Origin: Nakazawaea peltata
Taxonomy: Eukaryota > Ascomycota > Pichiomycetes > Alaninales > Pachysolenaceae
Length of the DNA: 64,000 nt
Direction: 5' to 3'
NCBI GenBank assembly: GCA_001599355.1
Contig: BCGQ01000002.1
Coordinates: 695,554-759,553 of the forward strand
The stretch's first letter is position 1; the number at the start of each line of letters is the position of its first letter. Shown in pieces: positions 10,600 through 20,284 of this stretch. The notes beneath the pieces were generated by a model. That model searched no databases. It had not been told where the DNA came from and was given only the letters and a program-made list of their open reading frames with translations. A program made the position numbers and the translations under genes.

Positions 10600-11947
10600 A
10601 TGAACAACAAGGTAAGTTGAGAGTTTTATGGGCTGTTGTGAAGTTCAGGTTTTGAATTGGGACCTTCAATCATGCTATACATGGTCATTTCTGAATGGAA
10701 TATTAGGTAGTGCAATTGGGGAGAAATATCAGGCTAGTCACAATTGTACTTCAATTGGAAATACCTCAAATGGGTAGGCCACTAGTATGAAATTTCCGGT
10801 TGTTTCTCCAGCAGCCGCCTCATACACATCCTCTCATCCATCCCCTCACATCCCCTCAGGCTACCGCTATTGCATCCTCCCCGTCTGGATGCCTCCCCTC
10901 ACTCCACTCCAGTGACCAACTCCCCTCCAAAGTGTGGAAAATTTTTCGCTCATTGAGTGTGTGGATTTGGCTTGCTGAGGTTTGTCGAGAGCAGAAACAG
11001 GATGACGATCGCCATCCAAAAGTATGCGCAGGTCACCGAGACTCGTCCGTCCAATTGTCCATTCCCGCGCCTGTTCCCCCACTTGTTCCCCACCTGTTCC
11101 CCTCCTGTTCCAACGGTTCCATTGCTTATTGCTCCTCCTCAATTCCGTACTAACCCAACCATAGAACCTTTTCACCCTTTTGGGTAACGACGTTGAGGAA
11201 GAGACCGCTGTCTTGGCTCCAAAGGAAATCGTCAAGAAGTCCACTTCTTCCAAGAAGGCCGATGTCCCACCACCAAGTGCCGACCCAAAGAAGGCCAAGA
11301 ACAACAAGCCAAAGGTCACCGGTAACGAGGCTGCCATCAAGAACAAGACCAACAACCGTTCTGTCACTCCTCCACCAGTCACCAAGGCTGCTGGTAACTC
11401 TGGTAAGAACGACCGTAGATCCAGAACCGGTAAGACCGACTCTTCCAAGAAGATCAAGAAGAGCTGGGGTGATGACGACAAGGAGCTGGAGACCGCTGCT
11501 GCCGCCGAAGCCGATGCCGAGAAGGAATTGGTCGAGGGTGAGGAAGCTTCCGAGCCAGTTCAACCACCTAAGAACTTGAAGTCTGCCGAGGAATACTTGC
11601 TGGAATTGAAGCTGAAACAAGACGCTTTGGCCAAGAAGCCAGTTAGAAAGGTCGAGGAAGACGACGCCGAGGTCTTCGTCAAGGAGTCCGAGGACTTTGG
11701 TCTTAACGCTTTGGTCGTTGGTGGTAAGAAGAAGTCCACCAAGGCCAAGAAGGAAAAGACTTTCTTGGACTTTGACGCCAAGTTCTCCGATGAGGTCCCA
11801 CTGTCCTCTTCTGCTCCATCTTCCAGAGCTCCAAGAGGAGGTAAGGGCCCAGCCAGAGGTAGAGGTGGTGCTCGTGGTGGTGCCAAGTCCACTAGAGGTG
11901 GTCTGGCCCAAGTCTCTTCTAAGACTGCCTTCCCAGAGTTGGCTTAA
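10600..11947 (+). CDS. STM1: STM1, ribosome-associated preservation/clamping factor (two exons)
   Basis: Stm1 binds the 80S ribosome, occupies the mRNA channel and preserves ribosomes in quiescence. Coding exons are 10600-10611 and 11165-11947 (264 residues). Exon 1 is only four codons (MNNK). Exon 2 then continues NLFTLLGNDVEEE, which aligns with the S. cerevisiae start MSNPFDLLGNDVE. Further conserved blocks are PKEIVK, SSKKADVPPPSADP, SRTGKTD and LDFDAKF, and the C-terminus has an RGG-rich stretch that suits RNA binding. A reading-frame-only prediction starting around 11180 would lack the true N-terminus. In-frame CTG (as in DDDKE-A-E and EEYL-A-EL) should be Ala. Codon choice is strongly biased, as expected for an abundant protein. 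Confidence 0.93.
10612..11164 (+). other. STM1 intron (553 nt)
   Basis: The donor GTAAGT is at 10612, the branch site TACTAAC at 11148-11154, and the acceptor TAG ends at 11164, 11 nt after the branch A. Joining the exons keeps phase 0 and restores the conserved Stm1 N-terminus. Before the branch site lies a pyrimidine tract with four near copies of CTGTTCCCC (about 11070-11112). No box C/D or H/ACA RNA could be recognised in the intron. Confidence 0.9.
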
Positions 11948-12202
11948 ACACTTTAAAAAAACAGAATCCATTGGTATTTATGACTTGAAGCTGTTCTTCA
12001 ACTGTATATTTCCAAACATTTACTTCTAAAATCTACAAGTAGGTTCAAATAATCGTAATCTATTTCTGTCTCCTGATCACCGGGATCACCAAGACCTATA
12101 GTAAAGGAATGAATCAAACAAAGCATATAATTAATAAAAAAAGGCCCATTAGTCGGCTTAAAAAGACCCCTGGGCAGGGATTAAAAGACCCATGGGCCGG
12201 GC

Positions 12203-13609
12203 TTAATCCTTCTTCTTGATCATCAACAAGGTGTAAGCGGCACTCAACTTGTCGGCCCCAATACTCTGCCAATCCTCCTCATCTGTGTCAACTTGTAACA
12301 GGTCTTCATCCGGCGAAGACGACTCTTTCTTGATGCTTGGAACCGAGTTGTTACGTTGCTGAGGAGGAGATGACGAAAGTGGGAGATGCTCATCCGATGA
12401 GATCTTCAAAGAGGGTGTAGGAGTGGATCTCAAGTAAGACTCACTGAAAGAAGAACGAGGTTTCTTCCTGATAATGATCGATTCCGGCACCAGGGCCAGA
12501 TCCAAGACTCCATCAATTGTCTGTCCATCATATTTCAGCTCGTAATAGTCGAAGGAATTCAATCTCGACTTGGAGCTTTGTTGTCTTGGTTTTCTGATCC
12601 CGTGGGACGAAGAGGATCCACGGCGTTGTTGCTGTTGAGGAGCCGATTGCGATTGACCGATCTGCTGCTGTACCAGAGAGAAAGATCTTCTCTGTGGGGT
12701 CCCCAGTTGCTGGTGGTTCAAAGAATTTAGCACTCTTGACGAGAAACGAACACTTGTCAGTGAAGAGTTGTCCATCTTAAACAACTCTCCATCATCTACA
12801 GCAAACTCGTCATCTTCAGCCTCAGAATCCGACGAGTTCAACGAACTAGAGCTCTCGAGTACCAGCTCTTCGAGCGACGACGGATTATAAGGCATTTTCA
12901 AGCTATGAGGATCATTAGCAGGATTGGTGATCGATTGTCTTCTAAGAGGAGGAGAATTCGACACCGAGGCGGTCCTTGTAGGGTTCTGTTGAGACAGAGA
13001 CTGCAGCTGTTGTTGCAGCAGCAGCTGTTGTTTCAACTTATTTTGGTTATACTCTATTATTTCCAGGGAGGAAATCTTCTTAGTGGCCCATTGACCCCAT
13101 CCCACTTTCTCAAATACACAGCCTGTGGCTTCGTCACCCATCTCAAGGGCAGCCATGATCAATCTCCTCTGTTTGGATAACGACAACAAGGCGAAATCGG
13201 GGATCTGGTCCGACAAATGTTTGGTGATGTATCTAATAGGAAGAGGACCCGTCTGCATTAACAATTGGGCCAATCTATTGGGAGTAATCAGAGACGCGGC
13301 GGCAATCCCCTGGGGAGATTGAGTAGATAACAAGGTCTGATGGGTCTTGACCTTGTGTTGCTTCAGTCTTTGTTTCAGCAGTCTCGATTCTTCATCGCTG
13401 TCGTCATCAATGGCGGAAGAATCGAGCGCATTGGACGGTTTGAGTCCCTCGGCGGGTGGGGGCGCGTTCTCATTACGTCCGACCGACGTCACCGCCGATG
13501 GCGGGAATGGAGTGGTCCGCGGAATGTAGTGGTCCAGTTGAGACATCAGAAGCATCTGAGAGTCTTCAGTCCCGTTCTTATAATATGGGTGTTGTTGAGT
13601 GGATGCCAT
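12203..13609 (-). CDS. STB3: STB3, RRPE-binding regulator of ribosome-biogenesis genes
   Basis: Stb3 is a Sin3-interacting nuclear protein that in S. cerevisiae binds the RRPE element and represses ribosome-biogenesis genes when nutrients are poor. The conserved STB3 domain is at about residues 106-180: it begins ITPNRLAQLL, runs through GPLPIRYITKHL and LSKQRRLIMAAL, and ends VFEKVGWGQWA. The rest is low-complexity Q-rich and S-rich sequence, with an acidic C-terminus. The start is the ATG at 13609 (MASTQQ); the in-frame GTG further upstream is not used. Length is 468 residues. Several RRPE-like sites are visible elsewhere in this window. Confidence 0.9.
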   Translation of the reverse strand: MASTQQHPYYKNGTEDSQMLLMSQLDHYIPRTTPFPPSAVTSVGRNENAPPPAEGLKPSNALDSSAIDDDSDEESRLLKQRLKQHKVKTHQTLLSTQSPQGIAAASLITPNRLAQLLMQTGPLPIRYITKHLSDQIPDFALLSLSKQRRLIMAALEMGDEATGCVFEKVGWGQWATKKISSLEIIEYNQNKLKQQLLLQQQLQSLSQQNPTRTASVSNSPPLRRQSITNPANDPHSLKMPYNPSSLEELVLESSSSLNSSDSEAEDDEFAVDDGELFKMDNSSLTSVRFSSRVLNSLNHQQLGTPQRRSFSLVQQQIGQSQSAPQQQQRRGSSSSHGIRKPRQQSSKSRLNSFDYYELKYDGQTIDGVLDLALVPESIIIRKKPRSSFSESYLRSTPTPSLKISSDEHLPLSSSPPQQRNNSVPSIKKESSSPDEDLLQVDTDEEDWQSIGADKLSAAYTLLMIKKKD

Positions 13610-13689
13610 TTGAATTAAATTGAAAAATAAATTCGGGGGCACTTTGGAAAAAAACGGGGGGTGAGTAATTTAAATTAGCTCCGAAGTTT

Positions 13690-13880
13690 TTTGTAGGGTC
13701 GAGGGAGGGTGGTGTAGTGATGTAAGGTGTGGAGTAGTGGAGTATTGGAGTAGTGAGTAGTGAAGAGCACTGAGTAGTGAAGAGCACTGAGCAGTGGTGT
13801 AGTGAGTAGCGGTGTGTGGAGCAATAATCTCGTTGTAGAGCAGTAGTGTAGCAGTGTGCTGTAGCAGTAACGGCCAGCTC
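13690..13880. repeat. Degenerate GTAGTG / GAGTAGTG low-complexity repeat
   Basis: Roughly 180 bp of irregular GTAGTG, GAGTAGTG and GCAGTG units lie upstream of STB3. A short direct duplication of GTAGTGAAGAGCACTGA is visible at about 13755-13790. No reading frame is supported. Confidence 0.65.
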
Positions 13881-14850
13881 TGTATCTGTTCCTTATCTAA
13901 TAATCCCCGTACTTGCTGGGAATTCTAATTTTTTTCAAGCTGTCACTGCGTCTGAGTGGAGTGTTTTTTGTGTGACTAATAATAATTTTGTGTGGAATAA
14001 TAGCAGGTTACCGTGAGTACTCAAGTTAAGCTGTAGTGTTTTCAACTGAGTAGTCAGGTGGTCAAGTCAAGCAGTCAAAAAGAGCATTCAAATGAAGCAA
14101 TCAAGTCAACCAGTTAAGTCAATCACTAAATGGAAACACAGTCACTTCTATCTTGACGTGGTTCAGGGATCTCCCCAATATAAATGCAATCCTGTACACT
14201 GTGCAGTAAAAAACGTATGAAACGCGTGTCTATTTTTATTTTTTCCCTTATCTATGACGAAAAATCCAAATTGGCTAGTTTGGGTATAAAGAAGGGATTT
14301 TTGTTGTGAAAATATAGCTGAACTGAGACAATACAAAGAATTTTAGTTGATTTGGTGATGCTCTAAATATATAAATAATCTTCTCGAACTCTTATTATGA
14401 TCAGGTGAATGACCTAACTTGTAAATAATATGATCATTCAACCTCCAGCTTACCGGCTTGCCCTGCGTTTTGTACTGTGCACTGACTGACTGTGTTTTCC
14501 ATCGTATTTGCCCACTGTGCTGCACTTTATTTTTCTCGGGCTGAAAAGGGAAAAATTCAGTAGCAAACAAGGTTTAGAAGGGTGTCTCGGAGACCTTGGG
14601 AGCACCCAAAAAACCCTCCACCTGAAATATGCATGTGAAAACTTAGGTTGGGTTAACGTTTAGTTGCTCTTGCACGAAATTCATCTTCCAAACCTGCGCC
14701 TCTCTTCCCTCTGCCTCTTGCCACTTCTTCTGCCTCCTCTCCTTCCTCCCACCTCTGGGCATTTCATTCTAAATTTAGCTACTCCCCTAATTCCGTTCCC
14801 TCCCCAGACCTAACTAAGGGCCCAGAAACTTCTTCTCCAATTCGTATTTT
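13881..14850. other. Intergenic, no gene recognised
   Basis: No reading frame or RNA family is recognised. It contains a perfect ACGCGT (14222-14227) and a long CT-rich stretch at 14700-14760. The far 5' side is the distal STB3 promoter. Confidence 0.4.
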
Positions 14851-14952
14851 GCTCATCAGCAACCACCGCGCCCCAACGCCACAAGCTTTAAAATTTAGTC
14901 GTGTATCGTATCCAAATCTGAAAAATTTTAGCTCTTCTCCCTCCTATAAAAA
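14851..14952 (+). promoter_or_regulatory. Orphan ribosome-biogenesis-type promoter: PAC, RRPE and TATA box
   Basis: GCTCATC (14851-14857, reverse complement of GATGAGC, the PAC core), a perfect RRPE TGAAAAATTTT (14919-14929) and TATAAAAA (14945-14952) occur in this order on the plus strand. The same three elements precede NCL1 in this window. No reading frame follows, which suggests a noncoding transcript. PAC/RRPE function is known in S. cerevisiae; use here is inferred. Confidence 0.5.
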
Positions 14953-14984
14953 TTTTCAACCATCTTCCCAACCTTCCGCTGATC

Positions 14985-15230
14985 AGACACGAATCGTGTT
15001 TCGAAGATAATTGATAGTTATCATTTATTTGCGAATCTCAGATTCATCCAATCGAATTGCCTTCCCAATTACCGGTGTCCTGACTCCTCCGAGTCGCGGC
15101 AAAAGTGGTCTTAGGGAACACTATCGTTTTTCAATTGGAAGATCAACTTCAGGATTTCTCCACCCTAGTTAGTTTTTAGTCATTCTTCCTCGGAAGATTT
15201 CTAATCTTGATATCTATCTGGGACTTTTTT
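14985..15230 (+). ncRNA. Candidate structured noncoding RNA, family not recognised
   Basis: Immediately after the orphan promoter lie five compact inverted repeats: ACACGA/TCGTGT, GATAA/TTATC, GAATC/GATTC, GACTC/GAGTC (loop CTCC) and AAGATT/AATCTT (loop TCT). A possible outer stem of GTGT-CC with GG-A-ACAC encloses the fourth. No open frame of note is present. I compared it by eye with U1, U2, U4, U5, U6, U3, SRP, RNase P and MRP RNAs and saw no match. The ends are guesses. It could also be an unusually structured 3' region of SSO (which ends at 15331 on the other strand). Confidence 0.3.
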
Positions 15231-15330
15231 CAAACTCCTACATGCTCGCCTCTAGTAGAGTGATTTTTCATTCACATAAACAATTATACGTAGCTAACAC
15301 TAGTTAGAGTTCCTTCTATACTTTTTGTCT

Positions 15331-16443
15331 TCAGTTTCTGCTTCCGACAATACCTCCGACAATGGCGGCAACAGCGATGATCACAATAATGATACAGATC
15401 AATAAGCACCAACACTTCTTTCTTCTAGCCTTCTTCAAACTGATCAAACCCTTGTTGGTGTGACCTAAACCTTGTTCGATATCACCTTGAGCTTGTTGGA
15501 CTTGTTCATGAACCTCGTCGATCTGCTCATCTTGTTGCAGGACCAATTCCTCCATATCATGGAACAATTGGGTCAACTCCAGCATTGTCTTCTCCAATCT
15601 TTGTAATTCACGGTGTCTCTGTTGAACCTCGTGCAACAGAGTCTTGGCTTCTCCACGTCTGTTAGCATTCAACAACAGAGTCGAGAAGATCTGTTGTCCA
15701 CCGGCATCTTCAATCAGATCCTTCACTTCTTCATCAGTGGCATCTGGTTTCACAATTCTATATTGTCTCTCGGCAACTACTCTATTTTGGTTTCTGTAGT
15801 TGGCTTCTTTGATTCTGTATTCTTGAATCAACTTCAAGAAATTGTCCTTGGCGTTCTCCAGTTGGGCAATCTTGTTGGAGTCACCAATCAGAGCTTGCTG
15901 CAGATTCTTGATCTTGGTCTTCAAGGTCAATTGCAAAGAGTTCAGCTCACTAATCAATTGATCCAATTGCTTTCTGGTGAAAGTCTCCTCTTCCTCACTA
16001 ATCTGAGTCAACAAAGACTGTTGTCTCTTGGAAATAGCCTGGATTAACTCATTATAGTTGTCCAACTCATTGTTGATATCTGAGATGTTGTGCATGAACT
16101 TGACAAAGTCATCAGACTCCTCGACACCACCAGCTCCCGACTGATGGTAGTTGTTATAGTTGTTCATCTCATAGTTTTCTTGGTATGGGTTGGTGTTACC
16201 ATATCCGTACTGTAATATCTTGGATGTGAGATCAACTGAAGGATCGGATTTGCAATGGATAAGCCCATTTCTCCACACGCCGCTTCTTCCGACTCGGGTG
16301 TGAGCCTCGGGGCGCCAGCCTTACCGTCCCTAAAACAGTCGCTCACATTCATGATTTTTGTTAGTAATCGCGTTAAAAAAACCACCCGCCCTTTCTTCTG
16401 GTGCGGTGACTATCCCATCACTCACGTTATTTTGACCACTCAT
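15331..16443 (-). CDS. SSO2: Sso1/Sso2-type plasma-membrane t-SNARE (syntaxin), two exons
   Basis: The exocytic syntaxin that pairs with Sec9 and Snc at the plasma membrane. Exon 2 (16209-15331) carries the regulatory Habc helices, the SNARE core (KTM-A-ELTQLFHDMEELV), a basic juxtamembrane KKARRKK and a C-terminal membrane anchor. No in-frame ATG precedes it, because a stop lies upstream. The best model uses exon 1 at 16443-16426 (ATG AGT GGT CAA AAT AAC), giving MSGQNN then YGYGNTNPYQENYEM, which resembles Sso2 (NPYxENYEM). A second option is exon 1 = ATGAAT at 16352-16347. CTG at 15580 and 15676 aligns with Ala of Sso1 (MAELTQ, ALLNAN). Length is about 297 residues. Confidence 0.85.
16210..16425 (-). 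other. SSO intron (216 nt) with a distant branch site
   Basis: The donor GTGAGT starts at 16425, TACTAAC lies at 16366-16360, and the acceptor TTACAG ends at 16210. Branch A to acceptor is about 150 nt, far more than in the other introns here (9-14 nt where the branch is adjacent). A GC-rich inverted repeat (16278-16314, CGCC/GGCG and CCGA/TCGG) lies between and could shorten the distance. The acceptor is well fixed by homology; the donor is less certain. Confidence 0.65.
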
Positions 16444-16990
16444 GATGAATCAAGCCTGAGTTAATGACCAACTTTTACTTGATATCAAGGCCGTGACAAA
16501 CAAAAAAACAGTTCAAAAATAATTTCGAGGAAAGGAGCACAAAGGGAAAAAGCGCAGAAGTGCGCAGTGAGGGAGGGAAAAGCACGGGCGGAGTGGGCAG
16601 AGGACTGGCCTGGGGGGAGCAGCGCACTGGCGGAGCAGCGCACACAAAGATCAGGCTGAGCATACGCAGAAGCGTGAGCAGATCACAGCCTTTTGCACAG
16701 ACAGCGCAGCAAATGACAGAAAAGGCTGCAACTAACAGAGCCCGAGCGATCTCGAGGGCACGATAGACCCACACCTCCTCCACACTACACGCCTACACGC
16801 CTACACTCCTACACTACACGCCTACACGCCTACACTACACGTTGAACCAAAAATCATCTCCCTATACAATCTAACAATACCAACCTCGCGTCCCCACTAT
16901 CCATCTCGTGTCTCGATGTTTCTTTTTATAGATTTGGCGTTTTGCTCCGCAGATACGACCCGATCAAAAAGCCCCTTTTCGCTCGTTTAG
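16444..16990. other. Intergenic between SSO and ARG82, with a CCTACAC repeat
   Basis: No gene is supported. About ten near copies of CTACAC(G)C lie at 16780-16842 in the form CACGCCTACACGCCTACACTC. The remainder (16540-16760) is GC-rich, with short frames on both strands that have no ATG-supported homology. Confidence 0.55.
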
Positions 16991-17995
16991 TCAATAGTCA
17001 TCGAGTACTTTCTCTAGTTCCAGAATGATATTCTCTATGCCAATGATAATACGCTCATCGCGATGCTTAGCTGGTTTGGAATGAGCAAAATCTATAAAAT
17101 GAAGACTACTTAATTTGGGGGCATCTTCATTCTCATCTTCTCCTTCCTCCTCCTCATCGTCCTCCTCATCCTCCACTCTATAAGGGTAAATAATCTCATG
17201 TTGGATCTCTTCATTATCCCATCGACTCATATCATTCTCAAATACAAATAATAAACTCCCACTAATGATCTCCACCTTCTCATCTAACAAACAATTGTAC
17301 ACCATTTGTAAACGCAGATGGAAAATTTGGATCAACTCCTCTTGGATCTCTTTTGGGAGAGAATTATGTTGGAAAAATGTCCGGAATCCTTCTATTACAT
17401 TGCTCTTGGTGAGACGACGGCCGTAGATTTTGTTGAAAACAGTGTATTCTCCATCTTTGGTGGCCTCATCTTGGTTGTAATTCTTATCTTGAGGGGCCAA
17501 TATTTTCATCCCACAAAATCTGAAATGAAGACTACCACTAGTCGTTGTTTCGCTCACTTTCTTCATTCTTTCCACCTTCAGCAGGTCCAGTGACTCGTCA
17601 TATAACTTATTTCCCAATTTGATATCCAAAATGCTCGGCTTCTTATACCCGTGTAACACATTCTCCAACATTATGTACTTGGACTTGTTGCCGACTGCCA
17701 CTACATGTTGCAGGTCCAGTTTCAGTTTAGTTTCAGGGTCAATTGGAGTCTTTTGGGCCAATTCCTCGGTGATCCCTTGTTCAAGCACTCCTAAAAACAG
17801 TGGCATCCAATGACTAAGTTTAGATCCCACCTCTATCTCTTCTTCTTCATCCTCATCTCCAGCTTGTTGTAAGGTGTAGAAATCGATCTCTTGTTGGGTA
17901 GTTAATTTGGCAAAAATGGACCCATCAGGGGTGCTTAAAGATCCCAGATGACCAGCTACTTGATGTTGAGCTGCTACAAATTCATTCAAATCCAT
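16991..17995 (-). CDS. ARG82: ARG82, inositol polyphosphate multikinase
   Basis: Phosphorylates inositol tris- and tetrakisphosphates in the nucleus; in S. cerevisiae it also stabilises Mcm1/Arg80 regulators. The inositol-phosphate binding signature P-x3-D-x-K-x-G is present as PSILDIKLG (about residue 118). The ATP-site motif SGSLLFVFE and the metal-binding IDFAHSK (about 300) follow. The acidic EDDEEEEGEDENED stretch before the last motif corresponds to the acidic run in S. cerevisiae Arg82. It is 334 residues, against 355 in S. cerevisiae. Start ATG at 17995. Confidence 0.93.
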   Translation of the reverse strand: MDLNEFVAAQHQVAGHLGSLSTPDGSIFAKLTTQQEIDFYTLQQAGDEDEEEEIEVGSKLSHWMPLFLGVLEQGITEELAQKTPIDPETKLKLDLQHVVAVGNKSKYIMLENVLHGYKKPSILDIKLGNKLYDESLDLLKVERMKKVSETTTSGSLHFRFCGMKILAPQDKNYNQDEATKDGEYTVFNKIYGRRLTKSNVIEGFRTFFQHNSLPKEIQEELIQIFHLRLQMVYNCLLDEKVEIISGSLLFVFENDMSRWDNEEIQHEIIYPYRVEDEEDDEEEEGEDENEDAPKLSSLHFIDFAHSKPAKHRDERIIIGIENIILELEKVLDDY

Positions 17996-18298
17996 GAATC
18001 GACCCTCAACCTCTTCAATTCTTCAGCTCCCTCGGCTCTTCTTCAGCTCCCTCGCTCTTTTTCCAGATTTTCCACTTATTTCTTTACCGAGTCTGCGTCT
18101 GAAAAATTATTTTCATATTTTTTCATATCCTGAAAAACAGACTAATTTCAGAAATCTTCAGATAAATCAAGATCACTTCTACTCTGAGCACCTAGTGGAT
18201 CCAAATTCCGGGACTACTTACGGTATACAGACACCTAGCACCCCTGTTACTACACCCATCATCACACTTATCTATCAAATCAATTATTATATAACTAC
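17996..18298. other. Intergenic between ARG82 and SUP35, no gene
   Basis: AT-rich and CT-rich sequence acting as the ARG82 promoter (minus strand) and SUP35 3' region. It holds a short direct repeat of TCTTCAGCTCCCTCGGCTCTTC-like units near 18015-18055. Nothing else was recognised. Confidence 0.5.
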
Positions 18299-20284
18299 TC
18301 ACTCCAAAATCTTAGTGATCTTACCAATAGCAATAGTTGTACCTTGATCTCTCAAAGTAAATCTACCCAATTGTGGATAATCAGAATACTTCTCGACACA
18401 GATTGGTTCCGAAGTCTCCAAAAGAGCAACAACCTTCATACCCTTCTTAGCAAATGGAGGTGGGTCTCTGGAAATCTTGTTGGTACCCTTCTTGAACTTG
18501 TGCAATAACTTGACCACGGTGACCTCCTCTATCAGAGTATGAACATGCATAACACAGGAGAAACCACCTGAAAGAATGGACTGCAACTCAATAATAGCAA
18601 TTTGAGCTTGGAATCTGGTGACGGTCTTGACTGGGTTAGTTGGAGAAGTCAACACATAACCGTTGGAAACATCTTCTTCTTCAACACCCTTCAATCTTAA
18701 TCTGACTTGTTCACCACAGAAAGCAGTGTCAGCTTCTTGCTCAGTCTCATTGTAGATGGTGACGACTTCTACAGAAGTCTTGTTTGGCATCAAGACCAAC
18801 TTGGATCCATTCTTAATATGACCAGACTCAATCTTACCTTCGACAACGGTACCCAAATCCTTCATCTTACCAGAGATTGGCAACATGAATGGAGCATTGA
18901 TAAGACGGTTCTCCAATTTCATGTCATCCAAGTATTCCAATAAAGATGGTCCGGTGTACCATGGACATTCCTTTGGATTGACACGCTCCTTCAAACCAGC
19001 ACCGGTATAACCAGAAACTGGCATCAAAATAATGTCCTCCTTGGCGTATCCAATACCTCTCAAGTAGACACTCAACTTGGAAGTACATTCATCGTATCTC
19101 TCCTTAGACCATTGGACGGTTGGGTCATCCATTTTGTTGACTACGACAATGATTTTATTAACACCTTGAGTCTTGGCCAAGACAGCATGCTCTCTGGTTT
19201 GTCCACCTCTCTCGAAACCGGTCTCGTACTCACCTTTACGGGCAGAAATGACAAGAATACCAATATCAGCTTGAGAAGCACCACCAATCATCTCACTAAC
19301 GTACATTTTATGACCTGGGGCATCCAAAATGGTGTAACGTCTCTTTTCGGTCTCGAAATACAGCTTTCCGACCTCGATAGTCTTACCGTCGGCTCTCTCT
19401 TCCTTGTTGGTGTCCATAACCCAAGATAAATACCAACCTTGTCTACCAGCATCTTTAGCTTCTCTTTCATATTTCTCAATAGTACGCTTATCAACGGATC
19501 CAGTCAAGTATAAGATGTTACCACCCATGGTGGACTTACCGGCATCGACGTGACCCATGAAAATGATGGAAACGTGGTCTTTACCACCGAACATATCGTT
19601 GACAATGGCCTCATCGATGACATCTTCTGGCTCTTTAGCAGCCTCTGGAGTCTTTTTGGCAACTTCAGTAGCTGGGGCAGACTCAGCAGCTGGAGTAGCC
19701 TCCTTCTTTGGCTCTTCAGCCTTAGGAGTAGCCTCCTTCTTTGGTTCCTCAGCCTTAGGAGTAGCCTCCTTCTTAGCCTCCTCAACCTTTGGAGCCTCCT
19801 TCTTAGTACCACCAAGCTTAATACCAGAAGAAGAACTGTCCAATTTCAAAACCTTCTTAACAGCCGGCTTCTTATTCAAAGCCAGCAGTTTCTCCAGCTT
19901 CTGCTTTTGGAAATCCTCTAAAGTCATAGCCTTAGGTTGAGAGTCATCGACCAGCAGCTGTTGCTGTTGGTCATACCCACCATATCCACCATAGTTGTTA
20001 TAGTTGTTATAGTTGTTATAACCACCTCTGTTATTGTAGTTGTTGTAGCCGCCGTTGTTATACTGACCATACTGTCCTTGTTGTTGAGGTTGGTATTGCT
20101 GGTACTGTTGGTATTGTTGGTATTGCTGTTGTTGAGGTTGGAATTGTCCATACTGTCCATACTGTTGAGGTTGGAACGAGGCAGCATTGCTAGGGTTATA
20201 GCGCTGTTGCTGTTGATCACCATTGATTTGGGTGTTTTGCAAGTTGTTTGCCAAATTGTTGATATTTTGATCTTGGCCTGACAT
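18299..20284 (-). CDS. SUP35: SUP35, translation termination factor eRF3 with prion-like N domain
   Basis: The GTPase partner of eRF1 (Sup45) in stop-codon recognition. Three regions can be seen. The N domain, about residues 1-110, is rich in Q, Y, N and G with repeats of QYQQYQ, QYGQY and YNNYNN. The M region, about 125-235, is charged, with three near copies of EEPKKEATPKA. A conserved EF-1A-like GTPase fills the rest, with G1 GHVDAGKST (about residue 240), DAPGH and NKMD. Length is 661 residues (S. cerevisiae 685). In the M region QKQK-x-EK-xx-ALNKK the three x are CTG and should be Ala. Start ATG at 20284. Confidence 0.97.
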   Translation of the reverse strand: MSGQDQNINNLANNLQNTQINGDQQQQRYNPSNAASFQPQQYGQYGQFQPQQQQYQQYQQYQQYQPQQQGQYGQYNNGGYNNYNNRGGYNNYNNYNNYGGYGGYDQQQQLLVDDSQPKAMTLEDFQKQKLEKLLALNKKPAVKKVLKLDSSSSGIKLGGTKKEAPKVEEAKKEATPKAEEPKKEATPKAEEPKKEATPAAESAPATEVAKKTPEAAKEPEDVIDEAIVNDMFGGKDHVSIIFMGHVDAGKSTMGGNILYLTGSVDKRTIEKYEREAKDAGRQGWYLSWVMDTNKEERADGKTIEVGKLYFETEKRRYTILDAPGHKMYVSEMIGGASQADIGILVISARKGEYETGFERGGQTREHAVLAKTQGVNKIIVVVNKMDDPTVQWSKERYDECTSKLSVYLRGIGYAKEDIILMPVSGYTGAGLKERVNPKECPWYTGPSLLEYLDDMKLENRLINAPFMLPISGKMKDLGTVVEGKIESGHIKNGSKLVLMPNKTSVEVVTIYNETEQEADTAFCGEQVRLRLKGVEEEDVSNGYVLTSPTNPVKTVTRFQAQIAIIELQSILSGGFSCVMHVHTLIEEVTVVKLLHKFKKGTNKISRDPPPFAKKGMKVVALLETSEPICVEKYSDYPQLGRFTLRDQGTTIAIGKITKILE

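Noticed and set aside
10867-11971. Long minus-strand frames opposite STM1
   Set aside because: Shadows of the codon-biased STM1 and of its intron; no family resemblance.
13690-13880. GTAGTG repeat as part of a 5S rRNA gene
   Set aside because: Only a short GAGTAGTGTAGTG-like string is shared; no 5S internal promoter or stems.
14370-14470. Possible tRNA from TCTCGAACTC on the minus strand
   Set aside because: No cloverleaf or A box could be built around it.
16475-16783. Short frames on both strands between SSO and ARG82
   Set aside because: Non-ATG or unsupported starts, GC-rich low-complexity sequence and no homology.
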